This document shows, one piece after another, positions 24,476 to 33,114 of a DNA stretch of 64,000 nt. The notes under the pieces were generated by a model that had not been told where the DNA came from, ran no database searches, and worked only from the letters and a program-made list of their open reading frames with translations. The position numbers were made by a program, and so were the translations under genes. This DNA is from Chryseobacterium sp. 18061. Its GTDB lineage: Bacteria; Pseudomonadota; Gammaproteobacteria; Enterobacterales; Enterobacteriaceae. Within the stretch, counting starts at the first letter, position 1, and the number at the start of each line of letters is the position of its first letter. Where the stretch lies: the NCBI GenBank assembly GCA_902706205.1, contig CACSKA010000003.1, positions 248,001-312,000 on the forward strand, in the 5' to 3' direction.

Positions 24476-25506
24476 GCGGCCAGCCCTTTGGTAATCAGTG
24501 CTTCAATCTGTGCACGCCACTGGGTTTGTTCCGGCTCGCCTTCGGTGCGTTGACCATAAAGCTGCGCAATCTGCGTGCCGTCGGCGGCGAACAGCTCAAG
24601 GCTGGTAACGTGGCCACCGGCGGTCGGTTTACGCGTCACCCAGGTTTCGGCGATGGTGTCTTCGCGCAGGTGTAGAGTGAAGACTGAATTAAAGATGTTC
24701 AGCCAACCTTTCATAGGCACTACTTTTTCGATAGCGCCGGTGAAAATTTGCACGCAGCCACGGTTGCCAACGAAGACCATAATCTCGTTGGCATCCTGAT
24801 GGGCATTCGCCAGCAGGCGCGCTACCGCATCGTTATCCACCTGACGCGCCAGGTCATCGCCCACCAGGCGGAAAGCCTGCTGACGGCTCAGATTGTGACG
24901 CTTAAGCAGGGTGAAAAACTGGTGTACGTCGGTCATCGCACGCCATTCGCCGTCGAGGGTTTTGCCATCGATATCTCCGCTGGTGGTCGGCGCATCAGCT
25001 GCTTTCAGTTCAAGCGTCGGGTTATCGGCATGGATAAAGCGGGTCAGAATATCAGCCCATGCGGTCATGTCGGTGGCGTCTGTGGTGTACACCTTCAGCA
25101 GCGCGTCGCCCTGATGGTCAAAGAATTGAATGCTCTGACGCTCGCCGCGGGTGCTCATTTCGCTGATGTGGAAAATGCTGGCCCACTGATTGAGGAACAG
25201 GCGCAAATCGAGCGCGCGCGGATTGAGCACCAGACCGGCATGGCCGCTGAGGTGCTGATTGGTGAAGCTGCCAACCTGTTCGTGAACGGCGTATTCGTTA
25301 CGGCAGATGCATTTCACGTCGCCAGCAGCCTCAAGGCCGGTCAGCACGTCGCGCACTTCACCCTGTAGACGCCAGGCATCGTGGCCTACGCGCGCCCAGC
25401 TCAGTTCCGCTTCGCTGATGTGCATCATCGCGGCGATGTCACGCGCATATTTGCCCGGATTTTCTTCTTTTAATGCCAGCCAGCGTGTGTAGTGATTCAT
25501 TGTCAT
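24472..25506 (-). CDS. hmuS: haemin-degrading factor HmuS (HemS/ChuS family)
   Basis: 344 residues made of two similar halves, as in ChuS/HemS, cytoplasmic haem-handling and degrading proteins. Begins MTMNHYTRWLALKEENPGKYARDIA; the first residues match the helix-rich HemS start. Repeated pattern: FFDHQGDALLKVYTTDATDM in the N half and FNSVFTLHLREDTIAETWV in the C half. Sits between hmuR and hmuT. Confidence 0.9.
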   Translation of the reverse strand: MTMNHYTRWLALKEENPGKYARDIAAMMHISEAELSWARVGHDAWRLQGEVRDVLTGLEAAGDVKCICRNEYAVHEQVGSFTNQHLSGHAGLVLNPRALDLRLFLNQWASIFHISEMSTRGERQSIQFFDHQGDALLKVYTTDATDMTAWADILTRFIHADNPTLELKAADAPTTSGDIDGKTLDGEWRAMTDVHQFFTLLKRHNLSRQQAFRLVGDDLARQVDNDAVARLLANAHQDANEIMVFVGNRGCVQIFTGAIEKVVPMKGWLNIFNSVFTLHLREDTIAETWVTRKPTAGGHVTSLELFAADGTQIAQLYGQRTEGEPEQTQWRAQIEALITKGLAA

Positions 25507-25549
25507 ATTCCTTCCAGATGAAATACCCCGGCGAACCGGGGCTGGGTGA

Positions 25550-27529
25550 TTACCACTGATAACTCACGAAAATCTTACCGTTCTGGCCATCCTGCGGGAT
25601 GCCCTGCGGTGAGTAATATTCTTTGTCGAAGGCGTTGCCGAACACCAGCGAGGTGGTCAGGCCGCTCAGCGCCTGCTGGCCTTTATAGCTCACGTAGAAA
25701 TCATTCACGCCATAGCCCGCCTGCGGGGTAGTGCTGATGCTCTTCGTGTCTTCTGCGAAGGTGCCAATCCAGCCCACCGAGAAACCGCTCTGGGCAATCG
25801 GAACGTCGAGGCGAGAGGTGACGGTATCCGGGTTGATTGAGGTCAACCAGTCGCCGGTATCGGTGTCTTTGCCGCGAGTACGGTTATACGCCACGTCGAG
25901 GCTGAACAGGTCAGTGGTGTATTTGGTTATCACATCCCAACCCCAGATTTTGGCGTTCGGAACGTTGATGGAAGTGGTCGAGGCCGCCGCGAAATCAACA
26001 GACGTCGTGATGTAATCTTTGGCGTTAGTGTCGAAGTAGCTGGCTTTAAACTCGAAAGCATCGTTCGCCAGCAATACGTCGTCAAAGCGCAGTCCAAAAC
26101 CGTACTCCTGCGTTTCATTGGTTTCCGGACGCAGGTTCGGGTTCGGTACCCAATAGTTAGTGTAGAAACTGCCGATGGAGAAATGTTTGGCGTCGTTATA
26201 CATCTCGCCCATCGTCGGCGCGCGGAAAGCCTGAGCGTAGGAGCCAAACAACATCAGCCAGTCGGTTGGGCTGATGGTCATGCCCGCACGGGAAGACCAT
26301 TTGTCAGCATCGACGTCGTCATAGCCGTCACTGGTACCGCGATAGTTGTCGTAGCGCGTGCCGCCGAGAATCGTTACCGGCAGGTCGCGTAGGGTGATTT
26401 CATCCTGCAACCAGCCAGAGCTGAAGTTAATGCGCGCGTTCGGGAAACCGGTGGTCATGCCGCTCGGATTTTGCTCCTGACGGTAGTATTCGCCGCCGTA
26501 GGTCAGCAGGTGCGAGGCGAAGCTGTCGGTGAACAGGCGTGTGCGGTTTTCAACTTTCCCGCCTTTGGTGGTTTGTTTGCGGAACTCGCCGGAGTCGTCG
26601 AGGTTCTGCGCGTTGATACGCACTTCTGACCAGTAGCCTTTGACGTCGGCATTCAGCCAGTCGTTGCCTTCCGGCGCGATGTTGTATGTCAACTGCGCGT
26701 CGCGCTGAATGGTAGAACGGTCGGTCATCGGGTTGCTGCTGTCAGACGCTTGTGGCGTTTGCGGGTTTTTTGGCTCCTGCGCGGCGTTGTTGTAATAACG
26801 TAACGAACCGCTCAGCTTCTGCGCCGGATCGATTTTCCAGCTACCTTTGGCAAGGAAGTTGGTAATGCTTTCGTCATTTGGGGCGGTGAAACCGTCGCTC
26901 TGCTTCAAATCACCGCGGTCACGACTGGACCAGGAGACAATCCCGTCGAGGGTATCGGTGCGACCAAAGGCGCTGGCACCCATGCCAAGGCTGTTATCGC
27001 CAGTGCCGCCGGTGCCGAACACGCGGTAGCCGCTGTTCTGACCCACTCGTAGCAGGTCTGCTGCATCAACGGTGTCATAGGAAATCACGCCGCCCAACGC
27101 TCCGCTGCCGTACAGCATCGCGCCGGGGCCACGTACGACTTCGATACGCTTGATAAACGCCGGGTCGAGAAACGTGCTGTTGAGGTGGCCAGTGTCGGTG
27201 CCCTGACGAATGCCATCGACCATTACCAGAACGCCGCGACGGTCGTAGCCGCGCAAGTTGATGTCCTGACCGTTGGTGCGGCCGGTACCGTCAATGGTCA
27301 AACCCGGGACCTGGCGCAACAGATCTGCGGCGGAGCTGGCGGTCTGGCCTTCAGGGGTGTCGGCGTCGATAACGGTGACCATCATCGGCGCTTCAAACGC
27401 GCTGCGTTCGTTGCCGGTGGCGGTGACGGTCATTTGTTCAGAGGCGGCGAAAGCCGGAGTGGTGATTGCGCCGAATACAGCCAGTGCGACCAGCGATGGG
27501 CGCAGCGACGCGGAATGCAGGTGTAGCAT
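25550..27529 (-). CDS. hmuR: TonB-dependent haem receptor HmuR
   Basis: Outer-membrane receptor, about 659 residues. Signal peptide ends near TTPAFA/ASEQ; TonB box EQMTVTAT; plug domain (APMMVTVIDADTPEG ... GRTNGQDINLRGYDRRGVL); 22-strand barrel ending GKIFVSYQW. Haem-receptor signatures FRAP (AFRAPTMGEMYND) and NPNL (WVPNPNLRPETNE) are present, with a His between them (KHFS). Start at ATG 27529 after GGAGAG. Works with TonB and HmuTUV. Confidence 0.93.
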   Translation of the reverse strand: MLHLHSASLRPSLVALAVFGAITTPAFAASEQMTVTATGNERSAFEAPMMVTVIDADTPEGQTASSAADLLRQVPGLTIDGTGRTNGQDINLRGYDRRGVLVMVDGIRQGTDTGHLNSTFLDPAFIKRIEVVRGPGAMLYGSGALGGVISYDTVDAADLLRVGQNSGYRVFGTGGTGDNSLGMGASAFGRTDTLDGIVSWSSRDRGDLKQSDGFTAPNDESITNFLAKGSWKIDPAQKLSGSLRYYNNAAQEPKNPQTPQASDSSNPMTDRSTIQRDAQLTYNIAPEGNDWLNADVKGYWSEVRINAQNLDDSGEFRKQTTKGGKVENRTRLFTDSFASHLLTYGGEYYRQEQNPSGMTTGFPNARINFSSGWLQDEITLRDLPVTILGGTRYDNYRGTSDGYDDVDADKWSSRAGMTISPTDWLMLFGSYAQAFRAPTMGEMYNDAKHFSIGSFYTNYWVPNPNLRPETNETQEYGFGLRFDDVLLANDAFEFKASYFDTNAKDYITTSVDFAAASTTSINVPNAKIWGWDVITKYTTDLFSLDVAYNRTRGKDTDTGDWLTSINPDTVTSRLDVPIAQSGFSVGWIGTFAEDTKSISTTPQAGYGVNDFYVSYKGQQALSGLTTSLVFGNAFDKEYYSPQGIPQDGQNGKIFVSYQW

Positions 27530-27610
27530 GCAACTCTCCATGAAAAGTGAAAAGCGCTGGCTGCCTCGGCGAGTCCCTGGGGGGCTGGCGAAATGTTGTG
27601 TGTAAGTTTG

Positions 27611-27796
27611 TTATTTAGTCAGGATCAGTTTTCCGGCATGAGTCTGGCGCAGTAAGTACTGCTGGCCATCATGCTCAATGATGACGCGACCTTCCGCACC
27701 TAGCAGGGTTTTGCTGCTCACGCGACGATCTTCAGCCTGCGGTTGTGGCGTCGGGGATCTTTTACCTGCGATCAGAAATGTATCCGATGATGTCAT
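27611..27796 (-). CDS. hemP: haemin uptake protein HemP (YdiE)
   Basis: 61-residue protein, [18 protein letters not shown] ... [32 protein letters not shown], of the HemP/HmuP family; E. coli retains it as ydiE beside aroH. Members act in haem-uptake gene control in other bacteria. Start taken at the internal ATG 27796, since upstream in-frame ATG codons fall in the Fur box. First gene of the hmu operon. Confidence 0.85.
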   Translation of the reverse strand: MTSSDTFLIAGKRSPTPQPQAEDRRVSSKTLLGAEGRVIIEHDGQQYLLRQTHAGKLILTK

Positions 27797-27820
27797 AGTG
27801 TTATAAATAGCAATCAATGT

Positions 27821-27839
27821 AACAATGATAATCATTATC
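27821..27839 (-). promoter_or_regulatory. Fur box of hemP-hmu operon
   Basis: AACAATGATAATCATTATC is close to the Fur consensus GATAATGATAATCATTATC and lies 25 bases upstream of hemP, so iron repression of the operon is strongly expected. Confidence 0.85.
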
Positions 27840-27992
27840 AACAAATCAAAAAGCTCAGCAACCCCTTTTGTGAAAAATATGTGACTGGATCAAAAAAGAT
27901 TGTTTCAGTACAGGAGGATATTGTCCGGCGACATGCTTGTTTAACCGACGATGGCGGCTGATTTTTGACGAGAGTGAGAAGAGGGTTAGGGG

Positions 27993-28028
27993 ATTTCCGT
28001 GCCGGGCAATGCGTTTCGCCCGACACGA
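27993..28028. repeat. REP-like hairpin downstream of aroH
   Basis: GTGCCGGGC/GCCCGACAC arms separated by AATGCGTTTC form a GC-rich hairpin just beyond the aroH stop codon. It may act as a transcript 3' end for aroH (ATTTTT follows on the minus strand) or be a REP-type unit. Confidence 0.45.
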
Positions 28029-28037
28029 AAAATACAC

Positions 28038-29084
28038 TCAGAAGCGGGTATCAATCGCTGCAGAAAGTTTATCCAACAGAATTTCACTGTCTTCCCAGCT
28101 CAGACAAGGATCGGTGATCGACTGCCCGTACACCAGCGGCTGGCCGGCCACGATTTTTTGCGTACCTTCGCGCAGGAAGCTTTCCGCCATGATCCCGGCA
28201 ATCGCCGTCGAACCGTTGCGAATTTGCTGACAAATATCGTCACACACGTCCAGCTGACGGCGGTGCTGCTTCTGGCAGTTGCCGTGGCTGAAATCGACAA
28301 CCAGCTGTTCCGGCAGGTCGAATTCGTGCAGCGTATCGCAGGCGACCGCAATGTCTGATGCGTGGTAGTTCGGCTTTTTGCCACCGCGCATGATGATGTG
28401 ACCGTACGGGTTACCGCTGGTCTGATAAATGGTCATCTGGCCGTTTTTGTCCGGTGACAGGAACATATGACTGGCGCGAGCGGCGCGGATTGCATCCACG
28501 GCAATGCGGGTATTGCCGTCGGTGCCGTTTTTGAATCCAACCGGGCAAGAGAGCGCGGAGGCCATTTCACGGTGAATTTGGCTTTCCGTCGTGCGAGCGC
28601 CAATCGCACCCCAGCTGATTAAATCGGCGATGAACTGACCGGTCACCATATCGAGAAATTCGGTGGCGGTGGGTACGCCCAACTCATTGACCTGCAGCAG
28701 CAGCTTGCGCGCCAGTTCGATACCGTGATTAACGCGATAGCTGCCGTTGAGATCCGGATCGGATATCAGGCCTTTCCAGCCCACCACCGTACGCGGTTTT
28801 TCGAAATAGGTGCGCATCACGATTTCAAGCCGTGATTGGTGCTTTTCACGTAGCACTTGCAGGCGATGTGCGTAATCCATCGCCGCATCCAGATCATGGA
28901 TAGAGCAGGGCCCCATCACCACTAACAGACGTTTATCTTCGCCGTTGAGGATTTTTTCGATGCGACGGCGGGAGGCGGTAACATGACCAGCAACCTCGGA
29001 AGTGACAGGGTAACGCTTCGCCAGTTCAGCAGGCGTTACCAGACTGTCGATGCGCGCCGAACGCAGTTCATCAGTTTTGTTCAT
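28038..29084 (-). CDS. aroH: DAHP synthase, tryptophan-sensitive
   Basis: First step of aromatic amino acid synthesis: phosphoenolpyruvate plus erythrose 4-phosphate. 348 residues from MNKTDELRSARIDSL, as in E. coli AroH. Motifs: VVMGPCSIHDLDAAM, RTYFEKPRTVVGWKG, GARTTESQIHREMAS, and DFSHGNCQKQH (metal ligands). A trp operator upstream and similarity to AroH, rather than AroF/AroG, give the isozyme call. Confidence 0.95.
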   Translation of the reverse strand: MNKTDELRSARIDSLVTPAELAKRYPVTSEVAGHVTASRRRIEKILNGEDKRLLVVMGPCSIHDLDAAMDYAHRLQVLREKHQSRLEIVMRTYFEKPRTVVGWKGLISDPDLNGSYRVNHGIELARKLLLQVNELGVPTATEFLDMVTGQFIADLISWGAIGARTTESQIHREMASALSCPVGFKNGTDGNTRIAVDAIRAARASHMFLSPDKNGQMTIYQTSGNPYGHIIMRGGKKPNYHASDIAVACDTLHEFDLPEQLVVDFSHGNCQKQHRRQLDVCDDICQQIRNGSTAIAGIMAESFLREGTQKIVAGQPLVYGQSITDPCLSWEDSEILLDKLSAAIDTRF

Positions 29085-29237
29085 TGGAACTCTCAGAATT
29101 TGATGGCTTCTACGGCAGGAATACCGGAAGTGATGCGCATCACGATAAACCAATCTCTGCTGAATTCAAGGCTCAACACTTATTCAGCAACGTGATGCGC
29201 ATACATTGCAAAAAGATGATAGCGCATTTTGCAATGC

Positions 29238-29257
29238 TGTACTAGTGTGTTAGTACA
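29238..29257 (-). promoter_or_regulatory. TrpR operator of aroH
   Basis: TGTACTAGTGTGTTAGTACA is a near-perfect palindrome matching the TrpR consensus CGTACTAGTTAACTAGTACG. It overlaps the ppsR stop codon. A -10 hexamer TATCAT on the minus strand lies at 29216-29221, so the operator covers the -35 region. Confidence 0.85.
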
Positions 29258-30083
29258 TGCGGCGATTGAGTCCCATAATGTCGAGGATTTTGGTGGCGAT
29301 TTCTTCCACTGAATAGTTAGTGCTATTGATCCACGGGATTTGGTTCTTACGGTACAGCGCTTCGACTTCGGTGACTTCCATGCGGCACTGGCGCATCGAT
29401 GCATAGCGGCTGTTTTCGCGGCGCTCTTCACGAATCGCGGCCAGACGTTCCGGGTCGATGGTTAGCCCGAATAATTTATGCTGTAACGGTTTCAGCGCGG
29501 CGGGCAGCACCAGATTATCCATATCGTCGGCGATAAACGGATAGTTGGCGGCGCGAATACCAAACTGCATCGCGAGGTAAAGGCTGGTTGGCGTTTTGCC
29601 GCAGCGTGAGACGCCGAGCAAGATCACCTGTGCTTGATCGAGATTGCGCAGCGAAACACCGTCATCGTGCGCCAATGTGTAGTCAATGGCGGCGATACGG
29701 GCGTCATATTTAGTGAGATTCCCCGGTGTCAGGCCGTGGGTGCGATGGGCGATGGGTGTCGGGTCGAGCTTCAGTTCTTCCTGCAACGGTGCAACCAGTG
29801 CCTGCACGATGTCCTGACAGAAGCCTTCACTTTGCAGAATGATAGTGCGGATTTCCGGAATGACGATCGAATAGAAGACCAGCGGACGGACGCCAGATTG
29901 CTGATAAATCGCGTCAATCTGCTCCTTCACCGCCTTCGCCCGGCTTTCGCTTTCGACAAACGGCAAGGTAATGCTGTTGACCGACACCGGGAATTGCGAC
30001 ATCACCGCGTGCCCGAGCACCTCGGCGGTAATGGCGGTACCGTCAGAAATGTAAAACACATGGCGATCGACATTTATATCCAT
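29250..30083 (-). CDS. ppsR: phosphoenolpyruvate synthase regulatory protein
   Basis: Bifunctional kinase/pyrophosphorylase that inactivates and reactivates PpsA by ADP-dependent phosphorylation. 277 residues from [17 protein letters not shown], as in E. coli (ydiA). P-loop [19 protein letters not shown] at about residues 148-165. Divergent from ppsA. A slightly longer start (30092) is possible. Confidence 0.95.
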   Translation of the reverse strand: MDINVDRHVFYISDGTAITAEVLGHAVMSQFPVSVNSITLPFVESESRAKAVKEQIDAIYQQSGVRPLVFYSIVIPEIRTIILQSEGFCQDIVQALVAPLQEELKLDPTPIAHRTHGLTPGNLTKYDARIAAIDYTLAHDDGVSLRNLDQAQVILLGVSRCGKTPTSLYLAMQFGIRAANYPFIADDMDNLVLPAALKPLQHKLFGLTIDPERLAAIREERRENSRYASMRQCRMEVTEVEALYRKNQIPWINSTNYSVEEIATKILDIMGLNRRMY

Positions 30084-30405
30084 TTTGACCATCCGGTAAG
30101 ATTAAGTTAATTCCATGAAGCCTATATTTATTTTAATCACATCCGAGTGGGTTTTGTCTTAAATTTAAAAATGAAACGTGGTTTTTATTTTATGTGAAAA
30201 GGGGTGTTCATTTTATGGTAGAGGGGTGGAAACCGTGTTTTTATGTGGGAATCCTCAATAATCATGGAGTTAAAGGTTTTCGAGGAACAGTCTTAAAAAG
30301 CAAAAAATTAATTTGCTTGAACGATTCACCTTTTTTCCCGTCACGTTAATTATGGCAGGATAAATAACGACGCCGGATCTGCTCTGGCATTTTTCTTAAT
30401 TATTC
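30084..30405 (+). promoter_or_regulatory. ppsR-ppsA divergent control region with Cra site
   Basis: AT-rich intergenic DNA. At 30315-30330, GCTTGAACGATTCACC is a good Cra (FruR) site; its complement GGTGAATCGTTCAAGC resembles the E. coli ppsA activator site. No coding sequence was seen. Positive control of ppsA by Cra is inferred. Confidence 0.65.
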
Positions 30406-30528
30406 TATCCATAATAATTCGCGCTGCAGGCAGGCGACAGGTGAGTGAGTCCCAGTACTGACTTAAGTCAGTGACTGGGGGGCGCGAACGCAGCCCACGC
30501 CCATGCAGCATGAAGAATGAAGGATATA
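30406..30528 (+). repeat. ERIC element in the ppsA leader
   Basis: About 123 bases with the ERIC layout: TATCCATAATAATTCG at one end, central AAGTCAGTGACTGGGG, the segment CGAACGCAGCCCACGC, and ATGAAGGATATA at the other end. It ends 15 bases before the ppsA ATG, so it lies in or next to the 5' untranslated region. Confidence 0.8.
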
Positions 30529-30543
30529 AAAGGAATTGTTTCG

Positions 30544-32922
30544 ATGTCCAACAATAGCTCGTCACCGCTGGTGCTCTGGTATAACCAACTCGGCATGAAT
30601 GATGTAGATAGCGTTGGAGGCAAAAATGCCTCCCTGGGTGAAATGATTACCAATCTGTCCGATTTGGGCGTTTCCGTACCCAACGGATTTGCTACCACGG
30701 CTGATGCTTTCAATCAGTTTCTTGACCAGAGCGGCGTTAACCAGCGTATTTATCAACTGCTGGATGAAACCGACATCGACGACGTCTCCACTCTGGCGAA
30801 AGCTGGTGCGCAAATTCGTCAATGGATTATCGATACTCCCTTTACACCTGAGCTGGAACAGGCGATTCATCAGGCCTATAACCAGCTTTCGTCTGACGAC
30901 GCTGACGCTTCTTTTGCCGTGCGTTCTTCCGCGACTGCCGAAGATATGCCGGATGCCTCCTTCGCCGGTCAGCAGGAAACGTTCCTTAACGTGCAGGGCT
31001 ACGATGCGGTGCTGGTGGCGGTGAAGCACGTCTTCGCCTCCCTGTTTAATGACCGCGCGATTTCCTACCGTGTGCATCAGGGCTATGACCATCGCGGCGT
31101 AGCGCTCTCTGCGGGCGTGCAGCGCATGGTGCGTTCCGACCTCGGTGCCGCAGGCGTAATGTTCTCCATCGATACCGAATCCGGCTTTGATCAGGTGGTG
31201 TTCATCACCTCCGCATTCGGCCTCGGCGAAATGGTTGTGCAGGGCGCGGTGAACCCGGACGAGTTCTATGTCCACAAACCGACGCTGGAAAAAGGCCGTC
31301 CGTCCATCGTGCGCCGCACCATGGGCTCGAAAAAAATTCGGATGGTGTATGCCCCAACCCAGGAACACGGGAAGCAGGTGCGCATCGAAGATGTGCCGCA
31401 GGCTGACCGCGACCGCTTCTCGTTGACCGACGACGAAATTCAGGAACTGGCGAAACAGGCGGTACAGATTGAGAAACACTACGGTCGCCCGATGGACATC
31501 GAGTGGGCCAAAGATGGTCACACCGGCAAACTGTATATCGTGCAGGCGCGTCCGGAAACCGTGCGGTCTCGCGGCCAGGTGACAGAGCGTTATACGCTGC
31601 ATTCGCAGGGTAAAATCATTGCCGAAGGTCGTGCCATTGGGCATCGCATCGGCGCAGGTCCGGTGAAAGTCATTCACGACATCAGTGAAATGAACCGCAT
31701 TCAGCCGGGTGATGTATTAGTTACCGACATGACCGACCCGGACTGGGAACCGATCATGAAAAAGGCGGCGGCGATTGTTACCAACCGTGGCGGACGGACC
31801 TGTCACGCAGCAATTATCGCCCGTGAATTGGGCATTCCGGCAGTCGTCGGCTGTGGCGATGCGACCGAACGCATGAAGGATGACGAGAAAGTTACCGTGT
31901 CCTGTGCTGAAGGCGACACCGGTTACGTTTACGCCGAAATGCTCGATTTCAGCGTGAAAAGTTCAACCGTCGACACCATGCCGGATCTGCCGCTGAAAAT
32001 TATGATGAACGTCGGCAACCCGGATCGTGCGTTTGACTTTGCCTGCCTGCCGAACGAAGGCGTCGGCCTGGCGCGTCTGGAATTCATCATCAACCGCATG
32101 ATCGGCGTGCACCCGCGCGCGCTGCTGGAATTTGACGATCAGGACGCGAAGCTGCAAAACGAAATTCGCGAAATGATGAAAGGCTATGACTCGCCAAAAG
32201 AGTTCTATGTTGGCCGTCTGACCGAAGGGATCGCTACGCTCGGCGCGGCCTTCTACCCGAAACGCGTGATTGTGCGACTCTCTGACTTTAAATCCAACGA
32301 ATACGCCAACCTGGTGGGCGGCAAGCGTTACGAGCCGGAAGAAGAGAACCCAATGCTGGGCTTCCGTGGTGCGGGTCGCTACGTGGCTGACAGCTTCCGC
32401 GATTGCTTCGCGCTAGAGTGCGACGCGGTGAAACGGGTGCGAAACGACATGGATCTCACCAACGTGGAAATCATGATCCCGTTCGTGCGCACCGTGGACC
32501 AGGCGAAAGCGGTCATCGATGAGCTGGCGCGCCAGGGTCTGAAGCGTGGCGAAAACGGTCTCAAAATCATCATGATGTGCGAGATCCCATCCAACGCGCT
32601 GCTGGCGGAACAGTTCCTCGAGTATTTCGACGGCTTCTCTATCGGCTCGAACGACATGACTCAACTGGCGTTGGGTCTGGACCGTGACTCCGGGGTGGTG
32701 TCTGAACTGTTCGATGAACGCAACGAGGCGGTGAAAGCGCTGCTGTCGATGTCGATTCGCGCGGCGAAGAAGCAGGGTAAATACGTCGGCATTTGCGGTC
32801 AGGGTCCGTCTGACCATGAGGATTTCGCCGCCTGGCTGATGGAAGAGGGGATCGACAGCCTGTCGCTGAACCCGGACACCGTGGTACAGACCTGGCTGAG
32901 CCTCGCCGAACTGCGTAAGTAA
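30544..32922 (+). CDS. ppsA: phosphoenolpyruvate synthase
   Basis: Converts pyruvate and ATP to phosphoenolpyruvate, AMP and phosphate in gluconeogenesis. 792 residues, the E. coli length, from [17 protein letters not shown] with AGGAATT upstream. N-terminal ATP-grasp domain ([20 protein letters not shown]), swivelling phosphohistidine domain [17 protein letters not shown] (catalytic His about 421), and C-terminal PEP-binding TIM barrel ([17 protein letters not shown]). Regulated by PpsR, encoded divergently. Ends at a strong terminator. Confidence 0.98.
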   Translation: MSNNSSSPLVLWYNQLGMNDVDSVGGKNASLGEMITNLSDLGVSVPNGFATTADAFNQFLDQSGVNQRIYQLLDETDIDDVSTLAKAGAQIRQWIIDTPFTPELEQAIHQAYNQLSSDDADASFAVRSSATAEDMPDASFAGQQETFLNVQGYDAVLVAVKHVFASLFNDRAISYRVHQGYDHRGVALSAGVQRMVRSDLGAAGVMFSIDTESGFDQVVFITSAFGLGEMVVQGAVNPDEFYVHKPTLEKGRPSIVRRTMGSKKIRMVYAPTQEHGKQVRIEDVPQADRDRFSLTDDEIQELAKQAVQIEKHYGRPMDIEWAKDGHTGKLYIVQARPETVRSRGQVTERYTLHSQGKIIAEGRAIGHRIGAGPVKVIHDISEMNRIQPGDVLVTDMTDPDWEPIMKKAAAIVTNRGGRTCHAAIIARELGIPAVVGCGDATERMKDDEKVTVSCAEGDTGYVYAEMLDFSVKSSTVDTMPDLPLKIMMNVGNPDRAFDFACLPNEGVGLARLEFIINRMIGVHPRALLEFDDQDAKLQNEIREMMKGYDSPKEFYVGRLTEGIATLGAAFYPKRVIVRLSDFKSNEYANLVGGKRYEPEEENPMLGFRGAGRYVADSFRDCFALECDAVKRVRNDMDLTNVEIMIPFVRTVDQAKAVIDELARQGLKRGENGLKIIMMCEIPSNALLAEQFLEYFDGFSIGSNDMTQLALGLDRDSGVVSELFDERNEAVKALLSMSIRAAKKQGKYVGICGQGPSDHEDFAAWLMEEGIDSLSLNPDTVVQTWLSLAELRK

Positions 32923-32934
32923 TTGCTCAATCAA

Positions 32935-32970
32935 CGCCCCGGCAGCTTGCGCTGTCGGGGCTTTTTTATG
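32935..32970 (+). terminator. ppsA terminator
   Basis: Stem GCCCCGGCAG/CTGTCGGGGC with one G-T pair, followed by TTTTTTAT. Confidence 0.88.
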
Positions 32971-33114
32971 CGCGACGCAGTTTGTCGAGCGCCTTCACAG
33001 AATTGAAACAAAACGAAAAATCATAACTTCGCTGTTAATTTCGACAATTGTCGCCCTTCGCTCGGTTCTGAATACTGCTTCTCAACCAGATAAACCTTAA
33101 CGGAGGGGAAGTTG

